Origin: Clostridiaceae bacterium BRH_c20a
Lineage (GTDB): Bacteria; Bacillota; Peptococcia; Peptococcales; BICA1-8
Direction: 5' to 3'
Length of the DNA stretch: 64,000 nucleotides
Assembly: GCA_000961765.1 (NCBI GenBank)
Contig: LADT01000055.1
Span: 1-64,000 of the forward strand
Under the pieces are notes generated by a model. It did no database searches. It saw only the letters and a program-made list of their open reading frames with translations, and was not told the origin of the DNA. This document shows, piece by piece, positions 26,466 through 35,385 of this stretch. Each line of letters opens with the position of its first letter. Positions within the stretch are counted from its first letter, which is position 1. The position numbers and the translations under genes are program-made.

Positions 26466-26978
26466 ATGCCAAATAGAGAATATATTCAAAATGTCGCCAA
26501 TGAGCTAATCAAGAAATTCGACACACGTGATCCTTTTCAACTATGCCAAGCAATCGGTGTAGAGGTCTTCTACGCTGATCTTGGCAGCCTGAAAGGTATG
26601 TACAAATATCTCAAGAAAAACCGGTTTGCAGTCATAAATGAAAATCTTGATTCATTCACTAAGACTCTTGTTTGTGCCCATGAGCTTGGCCATGATATTT
26701 TGCACCAGAATCTAGCCAGAACGGTTTGCCTGCAGGAATTCATCCTCTATGATATGAAGAGTCGCCCGGAATATGAGGCCAACCTTTTTGCCTCGGAGAT
26801 TCTTCTTCCTGACGATATCATCTTAAGTTTAGCCCGTGACGGCTATGATATCGAGCAGATTTCAAAAGAGCTTTGTACCGATATAAATCTGATTGCTCTT
26901 AAGGTATCGTCAATGAATACGAGGGGATATCGGTTCAACAACACAATAGATGCTAGATCTGATTTCCTACGCAAATAA
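26466..26978 (+). CDS. ImmA/IrrE-type metalloprotease
   Basis: 170 aa. HELGH (residues 72-76) with a downstream acidic segment EYEANLFASEILLP is the ImmA/IrrE zinc protease signature. Members cleave an XRE-type repressor, relieving repression after DNA damage or a quorum signal. GGGGGAGG lies before the ATG. It is 65 bp after the ImmR-like gene on the same strand. Confidence 0.92.
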   Translation: MPNREYIQNVANELIKKFDTRDPFQLCQAIGVEVFYADLGSLKGMYKYLKKNRFAVINENLDSFTKTLVCAHELGHDILHQNLARTVCLQEFILYDMKSRPEYEANLFASEILLPDDIILSLARDGYDIEQISKELCTDINLIALKVSSMNTRGYRFNNTIDARSDFLRK

Positions 26979-27012
26979 AGAGCCTTCTGTGAAGAAGAGC
27001 TCTTTTTCTTTG
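26978..27012 (+). terminator. Terminator after the ImmA-like gene
   Basis: Outer arms AAGAGC (26978-26983) and GCTCTT (26999-27004) with an inner CTTC/GAAG pairing, then TTTCTTT on the plus strand. The stem starts at the last base of the stop codon. Confidence 0.7.
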
Positions 27013-27014
27013 AG

Positions 27015-27248
27015 TTAAATTAGCATTATAGTTGTGCCAAACCTTGTGTCCTCAATGTCTTGAACAATCTTTTCAAACACATTCCCAAAGTTCATCCATT
27101 CATTATCCGCAACAACTATGCACTTGTTTCCGGCTATGAAATGACCAAGCTGTGACTCTTTCATATACTCTATAAGCTTTTTAAAGCTTCCAGATTCATA
27201 GTTTACGCTGTCGGGCATCGTAACTTTGTAGTCATTTGGTCCATTCAT
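27015..27248 (-). CDS. Small hypothetical protein
   Basis: 77 aa, not recognised. It mixes hydrophobic and acidic stretches (FIAGNKCIVVADNEW, then DTRFGTTIMLI) without a clear motif. The ribosome site is weak and ATGAATG offers two starts. It could be a fragment of a longer gene. It ends near the terminator of the ImmA-like gene and is separated from the GIY-YIG gene by about 120 bp. Confidence 0.35.
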   Translation of the reverse strand: MNGPNDYKVTMPDSVNYESGSFKKLIEYMKESQLGHFIAGNKCIVVADNEWMNFGNVFEKIVQDIEDTRFGTTIMLI

Positions 27249-27366
27249 TCATAAAGGGCATGGATGATATGCTAATTGACAAGAATAGTGGAACCCTTGG
27301 TTGTCCTGAAAAATTACAGTTAAGCACAGTTCATTGATATCTTTGCTTTTCATAAACCTCTACTTT

Positions 27367-27885
27367 CTACTTTCTCAAACTTTTTAACTTCTCTCGAAAG
27401 TCTCTATTTATAGGCGATTTGTTCTTTGCAAGATTAAGCGGGGGACTCATCTCATTGATAAGCACATTTTCTATTTCACCAATATTTTCATCTACCAACC
27501 AATAAAGAATCATAAGATTTCTTCTCATCCAAGATGATAGTTTTTCTTCACATGTATCATTAAATTTGTATTTCCCATCTCGAAAATAAACCCTCATATC
27601 TCGCCATTCATGTAGAGCACCCAAGCTTTTGCGTAGTGTCGACTGTCTTGCAGTGCCTTTGAAATGGTTTTTATAATCTCGATCTCTCAACCCTTGGCTT
27701 TCCGAAATCCCAATGTATAAAGCGTGATATCCGTTAAACATCAGAACCTCGGCGTTGATAAACAAAGGTTTTATGCAATCTGCATTTCTTGCAATTATCA
27801 TGTATATGCCTTTAGCTGAAGGCAATTGTGAAACTTCATCATTTAACGGATCAAATAGACTGGGATTATTTCGGTCAAAATCCAC
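27367..27885 (-). CDS. GIY-YIG nuclease-like protein
   Basis: 172 aa. GIY at residues 26-28 and YIG at 57-59 are followed by basic residues in GLRDRDYKNHFKG (Arg near 67-69), a late Glu in INEMSPPLNL and its Asn, the order of catalytic positions in GIY-YIG nucleases. A roughly 30-residue insertion separates the two hallmark motifs. It is 41 bp downstream of the helicase and the last gene of the HD-to-GIY operon, so it may be the nuclease effector or processing enzyme of that system. Confidence 0.75.
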   Translation of the reverse strand: MDFDRNNPSLFDPLNDEVSQLPSAKGIYMIIARNADCIKPLFINAEVLMFNGYHALYIGISESQGLRDRDYKNHFKGTARQSTLRKSLGALHEWRDMRVYFRDGKYKFNDTCEEKLSSWMRRNLMILYWLVDENIGEIENVLINEMSPPLNLAKNKSPINRDFREKLKSLRK

Positions 27886-27926
27886 TTCAAATCACCTCAC
27901 TCTTGTTCTATTGATTAACCTATAAT

Positions 27927-30872
27927 TTACTTGTAATAAGGGCTTAAGTTCATAAAAAGTTGACTATCGATTTGTCCAGCAATTTCTCGATTGATTATCT
28001 CAATTAACTCCTCTTGTCTTGGTTGCCCTAAAGTTAGTCGATATAAGGATAACACTTTAATTAATCGATTGTATCTCAAACGATCTTGGCTTAATGGATA
28101 CATTGGAACAATGCGCTCAATTTTTACTTTTGCTTCATCGCCATCCGTTAAACACCAATATGGTACAAGGTCTGGATGCTCACCCTTTTCTGTATGTACC
28201 GCTTTTTCAAACATAGCATCCCAAGTCTTTTCATAATAATACTTGTATGCGATGTTTTGACGTACAGCATGACACTTATATCTGTTGATACGTCCTTCCC
28301 TTTGTTCTAGATCTATAGGATTTGATGGTAAATTCCAGTGCATAATTTTACGACAATAAAAATGGAAATCTAGCCCCTCTTGACCAATTGAAGTTGTAGC
28401 TAATACAAATGGACGGAACGGTGAATTAAACGCCTGCCTGATTTTTTCAGTTCTCTGAACATTTTCATTCGTAACACGAGCATTAAAATATCCAACTGCA
28501 AAATGTGTTCTTAGGCGTGCCTTTTCTTTGTCCACTCCCGTAAAATATTCCTGTGTGTCTATTTGTAACGATGCGGTATCTGAAAAAGCGTCAATCATTG
28601 CATCTGCCAAATCTTCTCTACTTTCACCTAAGATATGAGCATATTCATCCAAAATCGCTTGAAGATTACCATCAACACAGTACCGAAAAACATTTTCATA
28701 ATATGAGTCGTCTCCTTTGCTGCCGTAAAGCAAGTCAAGTACAGCTGAACTTTCTGCCTTATTAAACAGACTTACAAAGACTTTTTTCGCGACCTCCTTC
28801 GCAAGCACCTCGCTTGAATTAAAAAGTCTATAGGCACAAATGGCAGGAGAGCCTATTGCCATATTAATCAGAGTACCTACCACTCCAGCAGGTATTGTTG
28901 TCGGTACTGCTGATACATTATGATCAAGAGCTTTGACAATCTCTATCATTGCCTTTGCACCTGCAGTCCCACTTTCAGAAAGTTTGTATTTCCCCTTGAT
29001 AGCATCTACTTTGGGTTGAAGCTTTTCAGCCAATTCTTTTCTGATTAGTTTGATATCCTTACCTATGTTTTCTTCCGGTTTATACAGTCTTGCTAGTGTT
29101 CCAGATACTAAACATATAATATCTTCAGTTTCATTTTTAAGTCTTGAAATTCCAAAACGGCGTTCTTCTTTTGACGCAAAATATCCTCTACCACGCTTGA
29201 TTTTCACATTATGAAATAACTTACCTATTGTAAGTCTTTCTGCTTCATATGAAAGCATGACCGAAATCATTCGCGGCACCATCTCCCATGATGAAAACAC
29301 TAGTACCTTGGAGTAATCTTTATTTTTTTCAAAAATGCTGCCTGTTTTATAATAAGGTTTAGACGAAGGTATCCACAGAAGATTTTCAGCCCCATTCTTA
29401 CCACCTTGAAATACAACTTCCTTAAGCTTTTCCAAACGGGCATTATTTGCTGCTATTGGCTGATAATTGTGAAACGTGCTTTTCTTCAGAAGTAGCCTCT
29501 TAGCACTTGCGTTTTTTACTAAATCAAAATCCTTATGTCTTAAAAAGAATTCAGTAATTTGCTTCTTCAGATGATAGCTTTCCATAAACGAAAGAAGGTA
29601 GGGTGAAGATTTTACATAATCCATGGGCACATTACGATATCTTAAAGGACGTTTACTTCGTGAGCTGATTTCGTCTAAGAGTGACTGTATCTCACTGAAT
29701 GATAAAATATCTCCTTCAGAGATTTCAACCTCTTTTGCTTGGCTATCATCAATAATTCCAGTATTAAAACGTTCCGTTCTGCAAATGCTTTTATATAATG
29801 CATCTTCAGCAGTGTTCTTTCTGACAAGAAGTATCGTCAAATCGCCCTTCGAAATTTCACTCAGAGAGTTTGAGTAATCTCTCCACACTTGGTGGAAACT
29901 TTTTTTCACATCCTCATCATAAAAGAGAAAGCCCATGACCTCCATAAATTCTTTATAATGCTCAGCATTTTCATCGGTACTGATTTCTTCTAAAGTAGAA
30001 TACGGTTTATATGGCGTTGCAGATAGCAACAATACTTTTGTTTCAGTATTACTTAGAAACTGACGAGTAAGTAATTCTTGCTCATCATCACTATGTGTTA
30101 TTAGGTCACGGAATCGCTGAAATTCATCCATAATAACAAGATCCGGTTCCAATTTATCTAGACTGATTTGTGCAAAAATTTTTCTTATTGAATTGATCAA
30201 AGGCCTGCTATCAGATTTTCTTGATGGACTTTTGGCATTGCAATTTTCAATTATGCTTTCAACAAGTCCATCACTTTCATCAAGTCTTCTTGAAAGCTCC
30301 TTACCGATCTCAGAGATATAGTTGCTGCCATTGGAATCACACTCAAGTACTTTACCTTCATATGAATCAACATACCATCTCCAGTACTTTTCAGCATCGT
30401 AAGCCAAAAATATTGATAATTTATCGGTATGCTTCTCAAATTCAGGTAGCCTTTTAAGATGTGCATACATCAAAGCTCGTTCTTCTTGGTTACCACATCC
30501 GGACGTCATAGAAAATGATGTCGCTGGAGTTAATGGAATGAGCTGCTCATAACTATGATTATTACCTCTATTTTGGTAAATTTTTAGATGCTGCATCGAT
30601 AGCCGGCTCTCAGACACATTCATCAAGTCCTTAATGCCAAGTTTTCTTGCGTTTTGATTAGCAATATTAATATTGGAGCAAATATAAATCACTTTAAAAT
30701 GATTGTCGTTCATTTCAAGCTTATGCCAGTTTGAAACTTGCCTGATAACATCTCTGGCAATAATTGTTTTACCAAGACCAACCTCATCAGCAAGTAGTAT
30801 TCTGTTCTGACCACCTCGAAAAACCTCAAGTATTCTATTAGCAGTGGCCTTTTGAAAATCCTTTGGAATCAT
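27927..30872 (-). CDS. Large SF2 helicase
   Basis: 981 aa. LADEVGLGKT (Walker A, residues 28-37), VIMDEFQRFRDL (motif II, about 247), LLLSATPYKP (motif III), and C-terminal TTSIGQEGLDFHFYCRKIMH and EQREGRINRY (motifs V-VI). The middle is an unusually long insertion. It is a DNA translocase of the SNF2-like type found in defence loci. Its start overlaps the PLD gene's end by four bases (ATGA-type), so they are coupled and probably form a helicase-nuclease complex. Confidence 0.9.
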   Translation of the reverse strand: MIPKDFQKATANRILEVFRGGQNRILLADEVGLGKTIIARDVIRQVSNWHKLEMNDNHFKVIYICSNINIANQNARKLGIKDLMNVSESRLSMQHLKIYQNRGNNHSYEQLIPLTPATSFSMTSGCGNQEERALMYAHLKRLPEFEKHTDKLSIFLAYDAEKYWRWYVDSYEGKVLECDSNGSNYISEIGKELSRRLDESDGLVESIIENCNAKSPSRKSDSRPLINSIRKIFAQISLDKLEPDLVIMDEFQRFRDLITHSDDEQELLTRQFLSNTETKVLLLSATPYKPYSTLEEISTDENAEHYKEFMEVMGFLFYDEDVKKSFHQVWRDYSNSLSEISKGDLTILLVRKNTAEDALYKSICRTERFNTGIIDDSQAKEVEISEGDILSFSEIQSLLDEISSRSKRPLRYRNVPMDYVKSSPYLLSFMESYHLKKQITEFFLRHKDFDLVKNASAKRLLLKKSTFHNYQPIAANNARLEKLKEVVFQGGKNGAENLLWIPSSKPYYKTGSIFEKNKDYSKVLVFSSWEMVPRMISVMLSYEAERLTIGKLFHNVKIKRGRGYFASKEERRFGISRLKNETEDIICLVSGTLARLYKPEENIGKDIKLIRKELAEKLQPKVDAIKGKYKLSESGTAGAKAMIEIVKALDHNVSAVPTTIPAGVVGTLINMAIGSPAICAYRLFNSSEVLAKEVAKKVFVSLFNKAESSAVLDLLYGSKGDDSYYENVFRYCVDGNLQAILDEYAHILGESREDLADAMIDAFSDTASLQIDTQEYFTGVDKEKARLRTHFAVGYFNARVTNENVQRTEKIRQAFNSPFRPFVLATTSIGQEGLDFHFYCRKIMHWNLPSNPIDLEQREGRINRYKCHAVRQNIAYKYYYEKTWDAMFEKAVHTEKGEHPDLVPYWCLTDGDEAKVKIERIVPMYPLSQDRLRYNRLIKVLSLYRLTLGQPRQEELIEIINREIAGQIDSQLFMNLSPYYK

Positions 30873-32581
30873 CTGCTCAGCCTCCTTGCTGCAAGCTCAA
30901 ATTGCTTATACATGTCTAAGAAATCACTTCCAATAATTTTTTCATCTAACCGTCTGATAATATCTGCTATCTCTTTAAGTTTGGCTGGATTTTGATGAAC
31001 TGCTTTTAGCATTTTTTCGTAGATCGCAGCAAAAACAGGTGCATCGTCTGAATCTTTTTCATTTCCATTCATCATCCTCAAATATTCCGCTTCTTCTAAA
31101 GCCCCAGCTGCATACTCTTCAGACAGCATAAAGGATACATATGATAAGAACTTCGTCTTTGAGTTGATGATGTTTTTGTAAATTGCATCGTCTCTATCAG
31201 AAGGTATTCCTTTAGTTTGAATCTTAATAATAATCTTTTGACCCTGAATCGACAAAATGTAAAATTCACTTAGATCTTTAAGAAGCATGCCTTTAAAATC
31301 TGATTGAGTCTGTAATTGCTGAAGTAAATCCTGCCTTTGCATCGGTGCAATTTTTATAACTTCTTTTGTTTTTATAACCTTTGATTCAACTCTGACATCG
31401 TAAAAGTCACCATTTATAACAACCTTTGCACCTTTTAGGGAATAAATAGCTTCCTTAAATGCTTTATCTATCGCATCCTGTTCTTCATTCAAAGGTTCTT
31501 TTTCTGGTGTCGATTCAATGACTTCATATGGGCAGTTTTCTTCAGGGATAAAATCATTAAAAAAGGTTTTGAACCCAACGCAATTAGGCTTGTATTTAAG
31601 TTTCAGCAAGAATTCAACATTCTTGTAGAATGCATTATGCGAAGCATTTGCCGAGCCTATGTAGAGAAAATTCCCTTCATTTGTCACTGTAAAGTATAGT
31701 TTCGCATGTATATCTTGCTTTACACCAAACTCATTATCATTCAAAATATCTTTCGTTATGTAAACACAATTAAAGCTGTTGATTGCTGATGGAGTTACTG
31801 ATGCCTTTCTGGTTACCAAAATCTTATTATATGGGCATTTTGTAATTTCATTTATAACATCATCACTTAAAAAAGGCGAGACGACAAATACATCATATTT
31901 GCTATTGAATAGCTTTGTATTTTCCATTTTATGTCCATTGATACCAAGTGGCAAAAATTCATAATCCTCAAATGGGTGTTCGATGTCGAAAGTTTTAACA
32001 TGCAAAATATCATTGGCAAGCTCCAATATTCTCTGCCTTTTAACCTTATCTGCGTACTCTGAAACAAATGCAAGCATGTCTGCTAAAGGTTGATTCTTAT
32101 TGCGCTTTACACGTGTGATTTCTCCCTGCATTGCAACACACAAATCAATGCTATTGTCAAAAGTCATATTTCGGCTAAGCACAAGCAGTTTTATGTAGGA
32201 TTTTCCATCATCGTTCTTGTATTTTATAAACCACAGCTTAGGATGAAAGTTCTGTCGATTTGAAAGTTTAATTTCAAAAACACTATTTTCTAAAAGTGAA
32301 TACACACTTTGAATTTTTTGAGGTAAAGAAATGCCCCCAGCATTACAAAAGATAGCAATGTTATCACTACTTTTTCGAATTGCCTCCAGTAAGTAGAAAG
32401 GACTTCTCATAAGTTCAGAATCAACTTCATCCAATAATCCTAAAGACACCGGTATTCCTAGTAATGCCTCAAGATCAAGCGAATAGGTTAGCCCTACTGC
32501 AAAGTCAAGTTTATATCCTGTTTCTGGTTGCAGCAGTTCGCTATAGCTTAATCGATTATGAGCTGTATCAAACATTGCCAT
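30869..32581 (-). CDS. Phospholipase D-like nuclease
   Basis: 570 aa. Two HKD-type half-sites: FHPKLWFIK with SRNMTFD (about residues 113-137) and IHAKLYF with GSANASHNAF (about 302-325). PLD nucleases cut DNA by pairing two such motifs; here both lie in one chain. The C-terminal 230 residues are helical and unrecognised. It is directly between a DUF6361-like gene and the helicase, and overlaps the helicase start. Confidence 0.85.
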   Translation of the reverse strand: MAMFDTAHNRLSYSELLQPETGYKLDFAVGLTYSLDLEALLGIPVSLGLLDEVDSELMRSPFYLLEAIRKSSDNIAIFCNAGGISLPQKIQSVYSLLENSVFEIKLSNRQNFHPKLWFIKYKNDDGKSYIKLLVLSRNMTFDNSIDLCVAMQGEITRVKRNKNQPLADMLAFVSEYADKVKRQRILELANDILHVKTFDIEHPFEDYEFLPLGINGHKMENTKLFNSKYDVFVVSPFLSDDVINEITKCPYNKILVTRKASVTPSAINSFNCVYITKDILNDNEFGVKQDIHAKLYFTVTNEGNFLYIGSANASHNAFYKNVEFLLKLKYKPNCVGFKTFFNDFIPEENCPYEVIESTPEKEPLNEEQDAIDKAFKEAIYSLKGAKVVINGDFYDVRVESKVIKTKEVIKIAPMQRQDLLQQLQTQSDFKGMLLKDLSEFYILSIQGQKIIIKIQTKGIPSDRDDAIYKNIINSKTKFLSYVSFMLSEEYAAGALEEAEYLRMMNGNEKDSDDAPVFAAIYEKMLKAVHQNPAKLKEIADIIRRLDEKIIGSDFLDMYKQFELAARRLSR

Positions 32582-32583
32582 CC

Positions 32584-33750
32584 CTATCCCTCCAATCCTT
32601 TGATGATATCATCTATAATAATTTTGGCTGTTCCAAATCTATAATCAAGCCTATAAAAATGTACTGGTCTGTCATAATTATATTGGTACTCCTTTGGTTT
32701 ACAGAGTTTGGCTCTATCACCCTTAACCGCTTTTTCTCTTGCTATAATTAATTCATCCATTGCTTTAAAATCACTCTTATAGACCGATCCTAGAAATTCC
32801 TCGCAAAATTTTGAAGTTGAATAATTACACGAAATTCTGCCCAATATACTATCAAGCTTGAATTCGCCATCTATAAAGCCATCTTTCCACAGATTAAATT
32901 CATTAATCATTTCCTCATCTTCATAGTTGGAGAAAATAATATTATAGCGAATGTGTGCACCTATGATAAAATCCGAAAAAGTCTTTGCCAATTGATAGTC
33001 AATCCTCATTCCATCTTGTAAAACATTCGAAGGAATTTCATCAAAGCTATTGCAGTTGAGTCTGTTTTCAATTAAGAATGCCAAAAGTGTATCCTTAGAT
33101 AATGAAGCTTTCAGAATTCTATTTTCTAGGAATTCGGCTTCTTTGTGCGTAAGCGAAATCGATGCAGTCTTTTCAAAATCATAGTCAGCTTTAAAAGGAG
33201 AAAAAAGGAGAAGATTTCCTTGCCCTGCTGAGGAATCATCAAAAGAATCGCCATCAGTCTTAATCTCCGTCTCATGTTTTTTTCGTGCTAAAGACCACGC
33301 AATATTACAGGCTGCGCTAAGGGAAATCCCCGGATTCCTTAAGATTTCAAAAGTTCTCATACCATTCCAATATATGCTTGATGGCTTCATCTTTACGGTT
33401 CGCTTTTGTTTTAATGCGTTCTTTCCAATAATCCCTGTTTCCTCGCTATCGCTATTCCTTACAAGGGTATCTACCAACTTATCTTCATTCGTGTTTAACC
33501 ATTTATAAAACTCTCTCCCACTTGAAAGATTCTGATTTGCGGCTCTCTCAAATAGGTATGGAATAAGCACAAAATATTTAGCTCTTGTTTGGATTGTTGA
33601 AATTCCAGGGAAAAGAATATCAGCATAAGCATCACGAATTACACCGATTCCAAGCTCATCCAATGCGGTTTGCGCCCCAAGTAACTTCAAGGTAGCTAGT
33701 ATTTTATTCCTTTCATCTTTAGAAAAATCTATAAATCCGATTTGCATCAA
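32584..33750 (-). CDS. DUF6361-like protein
   Basis: 388 aa. The opening MMQIGFIDFSKDERNKILATL and the segment PGISTIQTRAKYFVLIPYLF match what I recall of DUF6361, a family found beside PLD and helicase genes. Enzyme motifs are not visible; it is alpha-helical, soluble, and ends in a basic tail (LDYRFGTAK). It is 2 bp upstream of the PLD gene and may be the target recognition or scaffold subunit; that role is inferred from constancy of the neighbourhood. Confidence 0.7.
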   Translation of the reverse strand: MMQIGFIDFSKDERNKILATLKLLGAQTALDELGIGVIRDAYADILFPGISTIQTRAKYFVLIPYLFERAANQNLSSGREFYKWLNTNEDKLVDTLVRNSDSEETGIIGKNALKQKRTVKMKPSSIYWNGMRTFEILRNPGISLSAACNIAWSLARKKHETEIKTDGDSFDDSSAGQGNLLLFSPFKADYDFEKTASISLTHKEAEFLENRILKASLSKDTLLAFLIENRLNCNSFDEIPSNVLQDGMRIDYQLAKTFSDFIIGAHIRYNIIFSNYEDEEMINEFNLWKDGFIDGEFKLDSILGRISCNYSTSKFCEEFLGSVYKSDFKAMDELIIAREKAVKGDRAKLCKPKEYQYNYDRPVHFYRLDYRFGTAKIIIDDIIKGLEG

Positions 33751-33758
33751 ACTTTACC

Positions 33759-34388
33759 TCATATTAGTTCCGGGTATTCTCTTAGCCAGCTAATACCACC
33801 AAAATTATCGATTTGTTGTACAATCTTCTGAACATACACTGATGCTGCATCCTCAGATGCAAACCAAACATTTGCTTGTCCAAAGCCGTAAGAACGTGTT
33901 TTGTTTTTCCTTGGAACCTGCCAAATATGAACATTTCTTTCGCCCTCAGTTAGAAGAACACAGTCTTTAGCCACCGCTTCTATATTGAAATGCTGTGTGT
34001 AATAAGTTCCATCATCTTGAGACACTTCGACACTATCGTAATATCTATACACCGTAGCATTCTTATACCACCCTACAATTACGGTTCGATTATCATGGTA
34101 CTTGGCACACCAAATGACTAGCACGTTTTCTGCAAAATCGTCATTTCTTGATATACCTTCAATTTTTTCAATGTGAAGTTGATTTGAATCTTTCCCATTT
34201 GTACTCTTTGTCTCAAAAAAGCCAAAACACATCTCCCCATTATCGGTTTCATAAGGAGAAAAATTATATTTTTCATGGGCATCACCAGTTCTTAGTACAT
34301 ATTCGCCACCGAATCTTGGCTCATCCACGTTCTTAATAATTCCTTTGTAATATTTCATATAGGCAATATTACAAAATAAAACCCTCAT
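33759..34388 (-). CDS. Unknown protein, FCNIAYMKYYKG type
   Basis: 209 aa. The N-terminus MRVLFCNIAYMKYYKGI and a middle block VIWCAKYHDNRTVIVGWYKN, then ATVYRYY, recur in my memory of uncharacterised bacterial proteins, some fused to nucleases. Aromatic residues are dense, as in PUA/EVE-like readers of modified bases, but I cannot assign the fold. GAGGAG precedes the ATG. It lies between the HD and DUF6361-like genes and is probably part of the same operon. Confidence 0.55.
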   Translation of the reverse strand: MRVLFCNIAYMKYYKGIIKNVDEPRFGGEYVLRTGDAHEKYNFSPYETDNGEMCFGFFETKSTNGKDSNQLHIEKIEGISRNDDFAENVLVIWCAKYHDNRTVIVGWYKNATVYRYYDSVEVSQDDGTYYTQHFNIEAVAKDCVLLTEGERNVHIWQVPRKNKTRSYGFGQANVWFASEDAASVYVQKIVQQIDNFGGISWLREYPELI

Positions 34389-34432
34389 TCTTTCATCTCC
34401 TCGTTATAATTTAGTGTTAGTTTGATCCATCA

Positions 34433-35014
34433 CTAAATCTGTTTTTCTACCACAAACCCACTCCAACTATCAGCATATTGCAGAAGCAATGTCAAAGGCT
34501 CTTCATGTGTTGCTACCGATCGATTGTCATCAACATATTGCCCGTCATGATAAACGATTGCTTGTACCTCTTGCTCTGATAAATCAATATACTTTGAAGC
34601 CAAATAAAGACTCCGTATAGGAACACTTAAATATGTGAGTTCTTTATTAAACCTATATGGTGCATCAGGCTTATATCCGTACTTTTGCTGCTTTTCAGAT
34701 AGTTCATTTATTAAATATTGTGGGCTTCCGGGCATACCCACTTTACCTAAATCATGAACCAGAGAAACAATGATGCAGCTTTCCACATTGATATCTGGAG
34801 CCAATGCTGCTCTAATTTTCAACATAGATTCTGCAACATTGACACAATGCTCAAGCAATCCGCTCTCTTTGCAAAGATGGTATTTTGTACTCGCTGGAGC
34901 TATAAGCCATGCAGTTTCGTTTTCCATAAAGCTTATTAACCTGTCAAACTGTGATTTCCTAGTTACTACATGCATTTTCAAAGCTTCGTATCTATTTCTA
35001 ATGCTATCTTCCAT
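34433..35014 (-). CDS. HD-domain phosphohydrolase
   Basis: 193 aa. H56 (LLEHCVNVAES), H87-D88 (LVHDLGKVG) and a late Asp (LLQYADSWSG, about 184) give the HD metal-binding set. HD enzymes hydrolyse nucleotides or cyclic nucleotides. AAGGAT precedes the ATG. An inverted repeat flanks its promoter region. It is the first gene of the operon that ends with the GIY-YIG gene, so it could act as nucleotide-depleting or signal-degrading subunit, which is a guess. Confidence 0.8.
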   Translation of the reverse strand: MEDSIRNRYEALKMHVVTRKSQFDRLISFMENETAWLIAPASTKYHLCKESGLLEHCVNVAESMLKIRAALAPDINVESCIIVSLVHDLGKVGMPGSPQYLINELSEKQQKYGYKPDAPYRFNKELTYLSVPIRSLYLASKYIDLSEQEVQAIVYHDGQYVDDNRSVATHEEPLTLLLQYADSWSGFVVEKQI

Positions 35015-35015
35015 A

Positions 35016-35076
35016 ACTCACTATCCTTCCATATAAATCGTACTCTTGCTTATACATATTCTATCAGATAGTGAGT
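35016..35076 (-). promoter_or_regulatory. Inverted-repeat operator before the HD gene
   Basis: Perfect 9-bp arms ACTCACTAT (35016-35024) and ATAGTGAGT (35068-35076) enclose a candidate minus-strand -10 (TATGTATAA, near 35058-35050). The left arm also touches the ribosome binding site. A looping or dimeric repressor is possible. Confidence 0.45.
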
Positions 35077-35155
35077 ACGATAAAACGGACAGTGCCACTA
35101 TGATTATTATCCGAGCTACAACCAAGCTACAATATCATAACAAACAACACTTCTT

Positions 35156-35365
35156 TCAATTATCCTCAATCAATCTTGCCACTGCTTCGCCACACTTTTT
35201 ACATTTCCCTTGAAGCAGGATTCCGAGTTGATCATCTAACATACTGTAATCAACAATAGTCGTCACACCGCATTTACCGCAAAATACATTATCTATGAGT
35301 TTCTCTTGTATATCTTTAGGAATCTTGTTCCATTTTTGAGCTGCTTTTAAATCGACGATAGCCAT
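35156..35365 (-). CDS. Small zinc-ribbon protein
   Basis: 69 aa. Two CxxC pairs (C29/C32 in FCGKCG and C55/C58 in GKCKKCG) form a single zinc ribbon. The N-terminal helix is basic. The ATG at 35365 follows GGAGG by six bases; a TTG two codons earlier overlaps that site and is rejected. It lies 20 bp after the 508-aa gene and could be an adaptor for it. Confidence 0.6.
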   Translation of the reverse strand: MAIVDLKAAQKWNKIPKDIQEKLIDNVFCGKCGVTTIVDYSMLDDQLGILLQGKCKKCGEAVARLIEDN

Positions 35366-35385
35366 TCTCAACCTCCATATTATCC

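Noticed and set aside
26091-26489. 132-codon minus-strand frame
   Set aside because: It lies opposite the XRE repressor gene, which has a strong HTH, ribosome site and promoter. The opposite frame is serine-rich low complexity typical of a shadow.
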